A stretch of 64,000 nucleotides of DNA from Streptomyces alboflavus (GCF_000716675.1 NZ_JNXT01000030.1:1-64000), one strand, 5' to 3'. Numbered from the stretch's first letter, positions 45,339 to 53,001 are shown. The notes: generated by a model not told the origin, from the sequence alone. Numbers and translations: made by a program.

Positions 45339-45369
45339 GGGGTGGGCGCCGGACGTGCGCGCCCACCCC
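45339..45369. terminator. Bidirectional terminator between phoU and the metallothionein-like gene
   Basis: Perfect 11-bp stem (45339-45349 with 45359-45369) and a 9-nt loop, between the two convergent genes. Confidence 0.75.
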
Positions 45370-45390
45370 TTCTAGCGTTGTCGCGCTGCG

Positions 45391-45504
45391 TCAGCCGCAA
45401 CCGCCGCCGCACTGGCACGGGCCGCCGGACTGGCAGCCACAGCTACAGCCAGGACCGCACTGACAACCGTCGGCACAGGTGTCGGTCTTGGGGGACTCGG
45501 CCAT
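45391..45504 (-). CDS. Small metallothionein-like Cys-rich protein
   Basis: 37 aa with nine Cys, eight of them in CxC or CxxxC arrangements (CADGCQC, CSCGCQ, PCQCGGGC). ATG 45504 has a strong GAGGAGG ribosome site 6-9 nt upstream. The composition (Gly, Cys, Gln) and spacing are those of bacterial metallothioneins that bind Zn, Cu or Cd through thiolates. It is easily missed by length cut-offs. It lies just beyond phoU in the convergent direction, with the seven-repeat lectin-like gene upstream. Metal specificity cannot be read from sequence. Confidence 0.8.
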   Translation of the reverse strand: MAESPKTDTCADGCQCGPGCSCGCQSGGPCQCGGGCG

Positions 45505-45718
45505 GTGTCTCCTCCTCGAACCTCGAAGGCGTACTGCGAAGACGTACTGCCTGCCCCTCCATTGCACGCCCGGGGCGGCGGGGCGCGTCAACGGCGCACG
45601 CGCGCGCGGCTGTTCACCTCACGCTGCCGCCCGCCGTCCGCCCCCTGCCACGCGCCCCCGGGTCGCACGCCGGGTGGCGGGCCCCGCGTCCGTCCAGAGC
45701 CCGCCTGAGGGCCGTGCC

Positions 45719-46843
45719 TTACGGCAGCGACCACCAATTGACGCCGAGGTCGGAGTCGTCGGTGATGACGAACGCGTAGGGGCGCTGCGTCGCGTTGGGG
45801 TTGTCCTGGACGGTGAGGGCTTCACCGGGGCGTTCGACGACGCGGCCGGCGGGGGTGCCCTGGGCCGCCCAGTTCCACTTGGTGCCGTCCCACCAGTTCA
45901 CGTACAGCTTCGAGTCGTCGCCGATGACGAAGACGTAGGGGCGGGTGAAGGCACCGGGGGTGTCCTTCATGGTGACGGCGCCGACGGAGTCGAGGACGAG
46001 CCGTCCGCTGGGCGCGCCCTGGGCCGCCCAGTTCCACTTGGAGCCGTCCCACCAGTTCACGTACAGCTTCGAGTCGTACCCCTGGACGAAGGCGTACGGC
46101 CGCTCCGCCGCGTTCGGGTCGTTCTGGACGCTGACGACGCCGGCCCCCTTCTTCACCGGCTGTCCCGACGGGGCCCCCTGGTCGCTCCAGTGCCACTTGG
46201 AGCCGTCCCACCAGTTGACCCAGACCCGGGAGTCGTCGGTGATGACGAAGGCGTACGGGCGGGTGAAGGCGTTCGGGTTGTCCCGCATGGTGGTGACCCC
46301 GAGGGGGCGCGAGACGATGCGGCTCGGCGGGGTCCCCTGGTCGCTCCAGTGCCACTTCGACCCGTCCCACCAGTTGACCCACAGCCGGAAGTCATCGGTG
46401 ATCACGAAGGCGTACGGGCGCTGTGCCGCGTTCGCGTCGTTCTGGACGCTGACGACTCCGACGCCTTCGCGGATCAGGCGGTTGTCGGGTGCGCCCTGCT
46501 CGCTCCACTGCCACTTGGAGCCGTCCCACCAGTTCACGTACAGCTTCGAGTCGTCGGTGATGACGAACGCGTACGGCCGTTGTGCCGCGGTCGGATTGTC
46601 CTGAACCGTGACGGCGCCGACCTTCTCGATGACGCGGCGCCCGCCGGGTGTGCCCTGGTCGCTCCAGTGCCATGCCTTGCCGTCCCACCAGTTCACATGG
46701 AGCTTGGAGTCCAGACCGCGCACGAAGACGTACGGCCGCTGCACGGCCTGCGGGTCGTCCTTCATGGTGACCGCGCCCATGGTGGCCCTGACACCGACCG
46801 TGCTGGTGGGCCTCTGCTGGTCGTTCCACTGCCATGAACCCAT
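45719..46843 (-). CDS. Seven-repeat beta-propeller lectin-like protein
   Basis: 374 aa with seven tandem repeats of about 50 residues, each with the core RPYAFVITDDSKLYVNWWDG and a following SKWHWSDQG. The W-rich VNWWDG motif recurs in every repeat, the last being truncated to VNWWSLP. The blade count and length fit PLL/PHL-type seven-bladed fucose/O-methyl-sugar-binding lectins. No signal peptide is seen, so it may be released by lysis or by a non-classical route. A strong GGGAGGGA site precedes the ATG at 46843. The upstream neighbour is the integrated element; this gene lies outside its attL. Confidence 0.8.
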   Translation of the reverse strand: MGSWQWNDQQRPTSTVGVRATMGAVTMKDDPQAVQRPYVFVRGLDSKLHVNWWDGKAWHWSDQGTPGGRRVIEKVGAVTVQDNPTAAQRPYAFVITDDSKLYVNWWDGSKWQWSEQGAPDNRLIREGVGVVSVQNDANAAQRPYAFVITDDFRLWVNWWDGSKWHWSDQGTPPSRIVSRPLGVTTMRDNPNAFTRPYAFVITDDSRVWVNWWDGSKWHWSDQGAPSGQPVKKGAGVVSVQNDPNAAERPYAFVQGYDSKLYVNWWDGSKWNWAAQGAPSGRLVLDSVGAVTMKDTPGAFTRPYVFVIGDDSKLYVNWWDGTKWNWAAQGTPAGRVVERPGEALTVQDNPNATQRPYAFVITDDSDLGVNWWSLP

Positions 46844-47135
46844 CGAGCTTCCCTCCCTGCCCCGGTCCCGGCACCACGCCGACGGGGCATGCTGAGTCGT
46901 GCTCCGGGAGCCCGGCACCGCGGAAGGCAGGCACCGGGGAACAACAGGGACGGGTCCGGCCGGAATCCCGCAAAGGTGCTGCGCGCCAAGACTCTGGCAG
47001 TGCGACCCACCGCCTGTCACCACCGCGACACGGAAGGCGATGCTCCGTGGGGCCGATCCGGACAAGCAGGGCCCAGACCATGAAAATGCCCCCGAGCCGC
47101 GCCGTGTGCGCAGCCCAGGGGCATGATCGGGAGGG

Positions 47136-47154
47136 CTACTTCTTCTTGCCCTGG
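47136..47154. other. attL core
   Basis: CTACTTCTTCTTGCCCTGG. On the minus strand the wider site still reads as the end of gpmA, coding AVETQGKKK then stop, while the functional gene ends AVKNQGKKK then stop. The host terminator hairpin (imperfect, about 47084-47125) lies just outside. Confidence 0.8.
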
Positions 47155-47419
47155 GTTTCGACCGCCCGTCTTTCGGGGCTGATCAGCGGGGTGCAGACCT
47201 CAACTGACCTGCGGTCAAGCTTCGTTGATGGTCGTTGTCGGCCGTTGGCGGGTGACCTCGGAGGTTCCACAGGGGTTCCCGTGGGGCCCTGCTCGGAGCT
47301 CCGTACGCGGCCGTCCGCAGGGCCGAAGCCCACGCTAGCGGCTCAGCTACCGGGAAGGGCGAGAAGGGGCGGCCTACGGCCGCACGACCTTCGGCAGCGA
47401 GCGGAGCTCGCGCACACGA

Positions 47420-47457
47420 GCAAGAAGAGCACCCGGGGCGACAGGTGCTCTTCTTGC
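47420..47457. terminator. Strong hairpin in the left end of the element
   Basis: GCAAGAAGAGCACC (47420-47433) pairs perfectly with GGTGCTCTTCTTGC (47444-47457) across a 10-nt loop. The flanking DNA holds no gene, so it may insulate the element from the host transcript or be a folded element site. Confidence 0.6.
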
Positions 47458-47570
47458 CGTTCGGCGGCGGCGCCGCCGATGGTCGCGCCGCGAAGCGGCT
47501 CCTTCTTGTCGTCCTGAGAGGCTCCGCACTACAACAGACGCCCCCTCTTTTTTCCTAAGAGGGAAGACGC

Positions 47571-47776
47571 TGCGTCATCTGCGTCACGGGCGCCGAAAAA
47601 CAGCCCCTGACCAGCGGCAACAAGCATGACGCAGACGAACAGCTCTGCGTCATCCTGCGTCATCTGCGTCATCAGTGCGTCATGCGATGACGCAGCCCAT
47701 GACGCACCCCCACCTCACTGCGTCACGCAAAGCAGCAGGTCAGAAGCCTGAATGACGCTGATGACGCAATGACGCA
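47571..47776. repeat. TGCGTCAT repeat array (iteron-like)
   Basis: Ten exact copies of TGCGTCAT or its complement ATGACGCA, plus three with one mismatch, in 206 bp. Exact sites start at 47571, 47626, 47646, 47656, 47665, 47676, 47687, 47699, 47761 and 47769. A central 19-bp inverted pair is at 47676-47694. The spacing is mostly 9-12 bp, about one helical turn. Confidence 0.85.
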
Positions 47777-47882
47777 GAAATCCGAACCTCGGACAGACAC
47801 AGACCAGGCAAGCGCCGTCCCAGCGAGAGACGGCACTTGTTCCGAGCGACTCTCTGTGATGAAGCGCGGCGGTCGCAGCAGC

Positions 47883-47918
47883 CGCTAACGCTAGCAGCGC
47901 GCCCCGCTAGCGTTAGCG
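47883..47918. repeat. 13-bp inverted repeat of CTAG type
   Basis: CGCTAACGCTAGC (47883-47895) and GCTAGCGTTAGCG (47906-47918) are perfect reverse complements 10 bp apart. More GCTAGC sites follow at 47924-47967 and 48029. Confidence 0.75.
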
Positions 47919-47979
47919 CCCCTGCTAGCGCCCCACAGGCCACCTGATCAGCCCGCTAGCGGCTAGCACCTGACATGCA

Positions 47980-48012
47980 GAAATCCCGGATTCGGGCCGA
48001 ATCCGGGATTTC
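47980..48012 (-). terminator. Palindromic terminator of the XRE regulator
   Basis: Two perfect 16-nt arms (47980-47995 and 47997-48012) with one base between them, 49 bp after the minus-strand stop codon of the XRE-TPR gene. Confidence 0.75.
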
Positions 48013-48060
48013 AGGGGCCCCTCCACCCGCTAGCAACCTCCGCACTGCGGCTACAGAATG

Positions 48061-49308
48061 TTACTGGGGCAGGAAGCCAGGCTTCGTGTTGCCGAGGTCA
48101 CGAAGGTGCGCGAGGTAGTCCTGAGCGGAGGGCTCGTCGGCGTAGCGGCGCCGCATCTCTGCGGCCAGTTCGCGGCTCGTCATGATGAGCGACGGCACAG
48201 ACTGACGATCGCCCTGGAGGGCCCGCTCCCCCATGATGAGGGCTTGTTCGAGGTCGCCCTCACGAGCCGCCGTGACGCCGAGCGTGACGCGCGCTTCCGA
48301 GTTGCGCATGGGCGAGCGCTCCGTGCCGTCGAAGTCCGTACCCGCACGGAGCACCTCCTCAGCGAGCGTGCGGGCGAGCTTGTCCTCACCCACGAGCCGG
48401 TAACAGTCCATGGAGTAGAAGTCGAACTTCGCGGGGTCCACCACGAAGTGGTTGTCAAGGTTCTCGGGGTGGGGCATCCCCTCCATCAGCCGACGTCCCT
48501 TGTCGAGGGCCACCTCGACCTGCCGACGGTCCCCAAGCCGCGCCCATGCCTTGGCCTCTTGCCCTGCGAGCTGCACGGCGACGCTGTGGCCGGCGGCCAC
48601 TTCCGCCCCCGCTTGAGAGGCAGAGATGACGCCGCGATAGTCGCCCGTCGTGAGGGCGAACCAAGCCCGCATCTCATGGGCCCACCCGGCAATCTCGCCG
48701 TTCTCCGCTTCAGTGGCGAGCGACAGTGCGGCCTGACGGGTCCCCTCTGCCGCATGGCGGTTCCCAGTGTCGTACTCGACACAGCCCACCAGGAGCGCGA
48801 GCCAGCCGGAGAGGGCCAGCACCTCGCGGTGCTGCGAGAGCGTCAGGCTCTTTGAGTGGAGCTCCACCACCCGCCGCAACCACTGCCGCCCCTCGATGAG
48901 GAGCTGTTCACTCGGCATGTACGGGTACTCGGAGCAGAGCCGATCCGTGGTGATCCGAAGGGCATCGAGCGTCGCGGAGTCGACGTCGGAGCGGCTGAGG
49001 CGGCTCACGATCTCGAATGTCTCCATGCCGCTGGCCGCGAGAACTTCCGTGTTCCCGTCGCGCCGGACGGGCGCCGGGAAGAGCGCGTTCGTCACGGTGC
49101 CGAAGACGGCCGCGATGAAAGGGCGGTAGAAGTCGTTCGGCATCTGCCCGGCTTCCCAGCGCTTCCACTGCCGGATCATGCTGTCGTCGGCGGGAAGCTC
49201 ATCCGTGGCGTGCGCGCGGAGAGCCTTCACCGCATCCCGCTGTGACCAGTCGCGAGCCACGCGTTCTGCCGCGATGCGCCGCGCCCATGCGGGCCTGTCG
49301 TCGGTCAT
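48061..49308 (-). CDS. XRE-family regulator with TPR-like C-terminus
   Basis: 415 aa. N-terminal HTH_XRE (residues about 8-75, ARRIAAERVARDWSQRDAVKALRAHATDE and the WKRWEAGQMPND recognition region), followed by a mostly helical domain of TPR type (RHAAEGTRQAALSLATEAENGEIAGWAHEMRAWFALTTGDYRGVISASQAGAEV). This architecture is common in Streptomyces element and secondary-metabolism regulators that can bind a peptide or protein. ATG 49308 with GAGGAGGG upstream. It is separated from the GntR gene by 160 bp and reads leftward from it. Probably a regulator of element excision or of the operon at 50026. Confidence 0.8.
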   Translation of the reverse strand: MTDDRPAWARRIAAERVARDWSQRDAVKALRAHATDELPADDSMIRQWKRWEAGQMPNDFYRPFIAAVFGTVTNALFPAPVRRDGNTEVLAASGMETFEIVSRLSRSDVDSATLDALRITTDRLCSEYPYMPSEQLLIEGRQWLRRVVELHSKSLTLSQHREVLALSGWLALLVGCVEYDTGNRHAAEGTRQAALSLATEAENGEIAGWAHEMRAWFALTTGDYRGVISASQAGAEVAAGHSVAVQLAGQEAKAWARLGDRRQVEVALDKGRRLMEGMPHPENLDNHFVVDPAKFDFYSMDCYRLVGEDKLARTLAEEVLRAGTDFDGTERSPMRNSEARVTLGVTAAREGDLEQALIMGERALQGDRQSVPSLIMTSRELAAEMRRRYADEPSAQDYLAHLRDLGNTKPGFLPQ

Positions 49309-49468
49309 AGCGCCCTCCTCCGAGTGCTGACGTGCCGAGTCTCGCGCGCGGCCCCCGGGGACAGGGAAGGGGACAACAAGGTGACACCGGACATGTCCCC
49401 GCCCCGTTTCGCTGCCCCCACCCCGTCACTTACGTCACAGGGCCCGCGCTCCGCATGCTGGTTGCAGA

Positions 49469-49804
49469 TCACGCACCGCCAGGCACGGAGCGCTGTTCGA
49501 GCGCTTCGAGCCGTTCAGCCAACGCCTGAATCTGGGAGCGGATTTCCTTGATGTCGTCGCGCACGTCGTTGTTGGGGGCAGACCCGTCGCTGACGAAGTT
49601 GCCGAGGTTCCCGGCTGACACGATCAGCCCTTCGGCCCGGAGCGCGGCCAGCCCGTTCTGGATGGTCTGGCTCGCGTACCCGAAGCGGTCCATAAGCTCA
49701 CGCTGCGACGGAAGCTTGTCGCCTGGCTTCATCCGCTTGATGTCGTCGCGGAGCACGTCCGCAACTTCCACGGCCTTCGGCTTGGGCCCTCTCGTGACGG
49801 TCAT
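49469..49804 (-). CDS. Short GntR-family regulator (KorSA-like)
   Basis: 111 aa. A GntR winged helix (VEVADVLRDDIKRMKPGDKLPSQRELMDRFGYASQTIQNGLAALRAEGLIVSAGN) followed by only about 40 residues ending in a coiled coil (DDIKEIRSQIQALAERLEALEQ) rather than an effector domain. Minimal GntR proteins of this type (KorSA, KorA) repress transfer and replication genes in pSAM2-like elements. Its start at 49804 faces the palindrome GCGAACTAGTTCGC at 49832-49845, which is likely its own operator. Confidence 0.82.
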   Translation of the reverse strand: MTVTRGPKPKAVEVADVLRDDIKRMKPGDKLPSQRELMDRFGYASQTIQNGLAALRAEGLIVSAGNLGNFVSDGSAPNNDVRDDIKEIRSQIQALAERLEALEQRSVPGGA

Positions 49805-50025
49805 GCACTGAGGGTACCGAGGATCACCACAGCGAACTAGTTCGCATCACAGCACAAGGCTTGTGAACCACAGCAGACTAGTGCAAGCTAGTTAGCAAGC
49901 GGGCCCGGGAACGGGCGAGATTCCCGCGAGAAAGCCCTGGTCAAATCCAGGGCTCACGAACAGGGAGCGGTCGCCATCCGCCAAGAAGTCAACCGCTCCC
50001 CGACCCACTGAGGGGTAGGTCCATC
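49805..50025. promoter_or_regulatory. Divergent regulatory region of the element
   Basis: Between the GntR gene and the rightward operon. The 14-bp perfect palindrome GCGAACTAGTTCGC is at 49832-49845; further ACTAGT at 49877 and GCTAGTTAGC at 49888 form weaker half-sites about 45-55 bp on. TTGTGA near 49861 could be a -35. Likely GntR operator and promoter of the 50026 operon. Confidence 0.6.
49832..49845. promoter_or_regulatory. Perfect palindrome, probable GntR operator
   Basis: GCGAACTAGTTCGC is fully self-complementary, 28 bp before the GntR start. GntR dimers bind such short palindromes. Confidence 0.65.
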
Positions 50026-50430
50026 ATGCCTGGAACGCTCACCTCGTACGCCACCGCTACCGCCGAACGGCTCGTGACCGGGGCCTGCATGTTCGGCGAG
50101 CGGGACCCCCGTCAGCCGCAGCGGGTGACCGTGCGGCCCACCTTCCACCTGTCGTTCTTCGACCTGCTCGCCCTGCTCGGCAACCCGGACGTGGCGTTCG
50201 TCGAGGACGTGGTCGACCTTGACGACGACGCGTACGTCATGGAGGCGCTGAACGGCGCGCTCGCCCTGACCCCGCTGGGCATCCCGTTCGAGGAGGCGAG
50301 CGAGCGGGCCGCCGACGCGTGGTACGGCCGGACCGAACTGACCGGCTGCGACCGGGAGTTCATGACCGCGCTCGGTCGCACCATCACCCGTGTGTTCGGC
50401 CTCGCGCCGGAGCTGGGCGGTGCCGCGTGA
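50026..50430 (+). CDS. Element hypothetical protein 1
   Basis: 134 aa. Acidic protein with a long aromatic/hydrophobic stretch (TFHLSFFDLLALLGNPDVAFVEDVVDLDDDAYVMEALNGALAL) and no membrane segment or signal. I do not recognise the family. It opens the operon; a strong GAGGGGTAGG ribosome site precedes ATG 50026. The stop codon overlaps the next GTG start (GTGA at 50427). Confidence 0.72.
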   Translation: MPGTLTSYATATAERLVTGACMFGERDPRQPQRVTVRPTFHLSFFDLLALLGNPDVAFVEDVVDLDDDAYVMEALNGALALTPLGIPFEEASERAADAWYGRTELTGCDREFMTALGRTITRVFGLAPELGGAA

Positions 50431-51212
50431 CTCCCACCGCTCAGGTACAGGCCCTGCTCGCCACGGCCGCGCCCACCGCGCCGGTGCTCTTCTCCCTGAC
50501 GGAGCACGACCGCCGCGCCGAGGGCGACGATCTGCCGACCATCCCCGCGGGCGGCATCGAGCTGACCGCCGAGGAAGCCGCCGCCGCCCTCTTCGAGGTG
50601 GAAGCCGACCTGCTCGAAGAGCGGGCCCCCAACACCGACGCCCTGTACGCCGCGCTGAAGGCCGCCGTGTCCAAGCTCGGTCCGGCCGAAATCGCGAATC
50701 TCGTGGGCGACTTCGCAGAGCTGGACAACCGCGAGTTTCCGGAGGTGGGGCGCTGCCGCCGCTTCGGCTACCGGCTCGCCCTCTCCTTCTGGTACGAGGG
50801 TGCCCGCTCGCGGTCGATGACCTGCGGAGAAGCGGCTGTGGCCGTGTACTTCTCCGGCCTGAACCGCTACAAACAAGCCGACTTCTGGGCCCTGCCCAAG
50901 CACAGGATGCTGCTCGCGCGGGCCCTGTACGAGGGCCTGCACGCGGTGCCTCTGGAAACCCTGATCCGGCTCGGGGCCGCCATGGACCGCGAGTTCGGCG
51001 ACACCCTGCACGTCCACGAGCGGGAGTGGCTGTACCGGCAGGCGCTCCCGGACTACCACCGCCGCCGCTTCGCCTACCACCAGGTGCAGTTCGACCGGCG
51101 CACCCCGATCCCGCTGATCGTGCGCCCCAACTCCGGCGGCTACACCATCGGCCTGACCCCGCCGCCGGGCCCGGACGGACGCTGGCTCAACCCCGTGATC
51201 GCGGAGTGGTGA
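50427..51212 (+). CDS. Element hypothetical protein 2
   Basis: 261 aa from GTG 50427. Soluble, with helical AELDNREFPEVGRCRRFGYRLALSFWYEGARS and RRRFAYHQVQFDRRTPIPLIVRPNSGGYTIG. There is no known catalytic or replication motif that I can see, although it occupies the place where related elements carry a replication initiator. The C-terminal GPDGRWLNPVIAEW may be a small barrel. Coupled by overlap to the gene before it and by 2 bp to the gene after it. Confidence 0.7.
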   Translation: MTPTAQVQALLATAAPTAPVLFSLTEHDRRAEGDDLPTIPAGGIELTAEEAAAALFEVEADLLEERAPNTDALYAALKAAVSKLGPAEIANLVGDFAELDNREFPEVGRCRRFGYRLALSFWYEGARSRSMTCGEAAVAVYFSGLNRYKQADFWALPKHRMLLARALYEGLHAVPLETLIRLGAAMDREFGDTLHVHEREWLYRQALPDYHRRRFAYHQVQFDRRTPIPLIVRPNSGGYTIGLTPPPGPDGRWLNPVIAEW

Positions 51213-51214
51213 CC

Positions 51215-51631
51215 ATGAGCGTGAAGACGAACCCCGACCGGATCGGCAACCCCTACCTGCGGGCCGCGCTCATCGAGGCCGGACTCACCTACGACGAACT
51301 CGCCGACCGGCTGCACATCGCCCCCAAGACCGTGGAGCGGTGGGTGAACGAGCCCGGACGGCGCCCCTACGCCCGCCACGCGCACGCCGTCGCCCAGACC
51401 CTCGGCTGCGACGTGTGGGACCTGTGGCCCGCTCTGCGCCCCGCGCTGCCCGACGCCGACGCGTCGGCCGCCCCGCTGGTCGATATGGCCCGCCGCGCCC
51501 TGGAGCGTGCCGAACACCTCAACCTGTCCGCCGCTCAGCCCGTCGAACTAGCCTTGATGGTCGGCGAGTTGACTGCCTGTCTGCGCGGCCTGACCGGTCT
51601 GCACGAGACCGGGCTCGGGGGTGCGGCATGA
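51215..51631 (+). CDS. XRE-type DNA-binding protein
   Basis: 138 aa. HTH_XRE at residues 12-75 (NPYLRAALIEAGLTYDELADRLHIAPKTVERWVNEPGRRPYARHAHAVAQTLGCDVWDLWP), then a helical segment that may dimerise (MARRALERAEHLNLSAAQPVELALMVGELTACLRGLTGL). ATG 51215 follows the previous stop codon after 2 bp, and its own stop overlaps the HNH start (ATGA). Probably an element-specific regulator or plasmid-type copy control protein. Confidence 0.78.
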   Translation: MSVKTNPDRIGNPYLRAALIEAGLTYDELADRLHIAPKTVERWVNEPGRRPYARHAHAVAQTLGCDVWDLWPALRPALPDADASAAPLVDMARRALERAEHLNLSAAQPVELALMVGELTACLRGLTGLHETGLGGAA

Positions 51632-52248
51632 GCGGCACGCGACAGCTCAACTCCGCCACGCGGCGGGTCCGCAAGGAGCAGGTGGCCCGCCGCAGTGGAT
51701 GGCGGTGCGCGTACTGCCGTCGCCCGTTCGGCGCCCTGGATGAGGTCACCCTCGATCACGTGGTGCCCGTCTCGCTGTGGCGGACGTGGTCGGCCGCCCA
51801 TCTGGTCGCCGCGTGCGCCGACTGCAACCACGCCAAGGCCGACCGGCTCCCGCTCTTGCTCGCCCTGCTCTTGGTGTTCACCTACATCGGACAGCAGCCG
51901 ACCGCGGGCGTTCCCGCCCCCGCCGGTGAACACGTTCACGGCAGCGTTCACGACCAGCGGTCGGGCGCCCGGATCGGGAGCCAGTCGGCCGACTCGTACG
52001 CGCTCGACTGGCGCATGTTGGCCCGGCTCGCGCACGCCCACCACGCTGTCTTCACGTCAACGTGGGCAAGCACAGAGTCGGCCGACTCCATCGATCCTCG
52101 ATCGATGTCTGACCTGCGTGACAACCCGCTTCACGATCGCCGTCGCGCTCCGCTCGTGCGGCTCACGATCGGGCGGGGCGACTGCCTGAGCGCGCCCCGA
52201 CCCGCTCGGCTGTGCACGCTGCTGAGTGCAGAGGCAGCGCCCGCATGA
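51628..52248 (+). CDS. HNH endonuclease-family protein
   Basis: 206 aa. HNH domain in the first 80 residues: WRCAYCRRPFGALDEVTLDHVVPVSLW (first Cys pair and the D-H catalytic pair) and ACADCNHAKADR (second Cys pair). A zinc knuckle of two CxxC motifs frames it, as in McrA/HNH nicking or restriction enzymes. After a hydrophobic stretch (PLLLALLLVFTYIG) the C-terminal half has no clear domain and is encoded by DNA with GTGAAC/GTTCAC inverted repeats. A role in element maturation, nicking or defence is possible but unproven. Confidence 0.8.
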   Translation: MSGTRQLNSATRRVRKEQVARRSGWRCAYCRRPFGALDEVTLDHVVPVSLWRTWSAAHLVAACADCNHAKADRLPLLLALLLVFTYIGQQPTAGVPAPAGEHVHGSVHDQRSGARIGSQSADSYALDWRMLARLAHAHHAVFTSTWASTESADSIDPRSMSDLRDNPLHDRRRAPLVRLTIGRGDCLSAPRPARLCTLLSAEAAPA

Positions 52249-52415
52249 ACGCCGTGAACAGCCGCGCGTACGAGTCGGTCCTCCGCGTGCACGAGTCGGC
52301 CGTGACCGACACCGCCGTGAACACCTCCGCGGCCCTGGTGAACATCGGCCCCGGTGCCGTGAACGCCACCGCCGCTCCCGCCCAACCCCACCCCTCTGGA
52401 GGCAAGGCGTCATGA
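52245..52415 (+). CDS. Tiny element protein or repeat-bearing leader
   Basis: 56 aa, ATG overlapping the HNH stop (ATGA) and stop overlapping the xis ATG (ATGA), so it sits in the operon as a translated link. The sequence is Ala/Val/Asn-rich with a VN pair every seven residues (TAVNTSAALVNIGPGAVNAT). That protein pattern mirrors four GTGAAC sites in DNA at 52254, 52317, 52338 and 52359. It may matter mainly as DNA. No family recognised. Confidence 0.5.
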   Translation: MNAVNSRAYESVLRVHESAVTDTAVNTSAALVNIGPGAVNATAAPAQPHPSGGKAS

Positions 52416-52666
52416 GCACCGCGAGCGCCGCACCGAGTGCCGACCCCCGCGCCTCTCTGCGCGGCGATCTCCCCGACCGCTACCTGACCCCGGAAGACCT
52501 CGTGGTCATGTTCAGCCTGCCGAGCGTGGAGACGGTCTACGCCTGGCGCCGCAAGCGCATCGGCCCGCCCGGCTTCCGCGTCGGCAAACACCTCCGCTTC
52601 GACCCCACCGCCGTCCGTGCCTGGGTCGACGCTCAGGCCGCCCTCGAAGCCGACGACGCCGCCTGA
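52412..52666 (+). CDS. Excisionase-like HTH protein
   Basis: 84 aa. MerR/excisionase-type winged helix: DRYLTPEDLVVMFSLPSVETVYAWRRKRIGPPGFRVGKHLRFDPTAVRAWVDAQ, the HTH_17 pattern of pSAM2-like Xis proteins. Length and position (last gene of the operon, before the integrase) are standard. It would bind att DNA and direct Int towards excision. Downstream lies a 500-bp repeat-rich region before int. Confidence 0.83.
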   Translation: MSTASAAPSADPRASLRGDLPDRYLTPEDLVVMFSLPSVETVYAWRRKRIGPPGFRVGKHLRFDPTAVRAWVDAQAALEADDAA

Positions 52667-52673
52667 CGCGCCG

Positions 52674-52950
52674 CTAGACCTATCGGCTGGCCCCGCTAGG
52701 TCTAGCGGCAGCACTAGCGGCACAACCCGCACCTGAACAGGCACCTAGCGCCTAGCGGCCCGGCGGGCCAGACGGCCAGATGCCCCCGCGACACGGTGCT
52801 AGGCCTAGCAACCGCCCTCGCTAGACCTAGCAACGTCGCTAGCACCCAATCCACCCCCTGATCAGGGATCTAGCGTCTAGCACCTTGACCGGCCGAAACC
52901 CCGAAAACCCGCTGAGAGCGGCACCGGACACCCCCGCTGACGGTTGCTAG
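52674..52950. repeat. CTAG palindrome cluster
   Basis: Inverted pairs GCTAGGTCTAGC (52695), GCTAGGCCTAGC (52798) and GCTAGACCTAGC (52820), plus single GCTAG or TCTAG boxes near 52674, 52714, 52744, 52752, 52838, 52870, 52876 and 52946. CTAG is normally rare in GC-rich actinobacterial DNA. Confidence 0.8.
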
Positions 52951-53001
52951 GCCCCCGCGTCGGAGGAACCCACCGGGCCCCGGCAGTTCCGCCGAACCGC
53001 T

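Larger units (their letters stand above)
47155..48060. other. Left non-coding end of the element
   Basis: 906 bp without a gene. It carries a GAGGTTCCA box (47261), a 14-bp hairpin (47420-47433 with 47444-47457), a TGCGTCAT repeat array (47571-47776), a GCTAGC-type inverted repeat (47883-47918) and a terminator palindrome (47980-48012). Confidence 0.7.
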
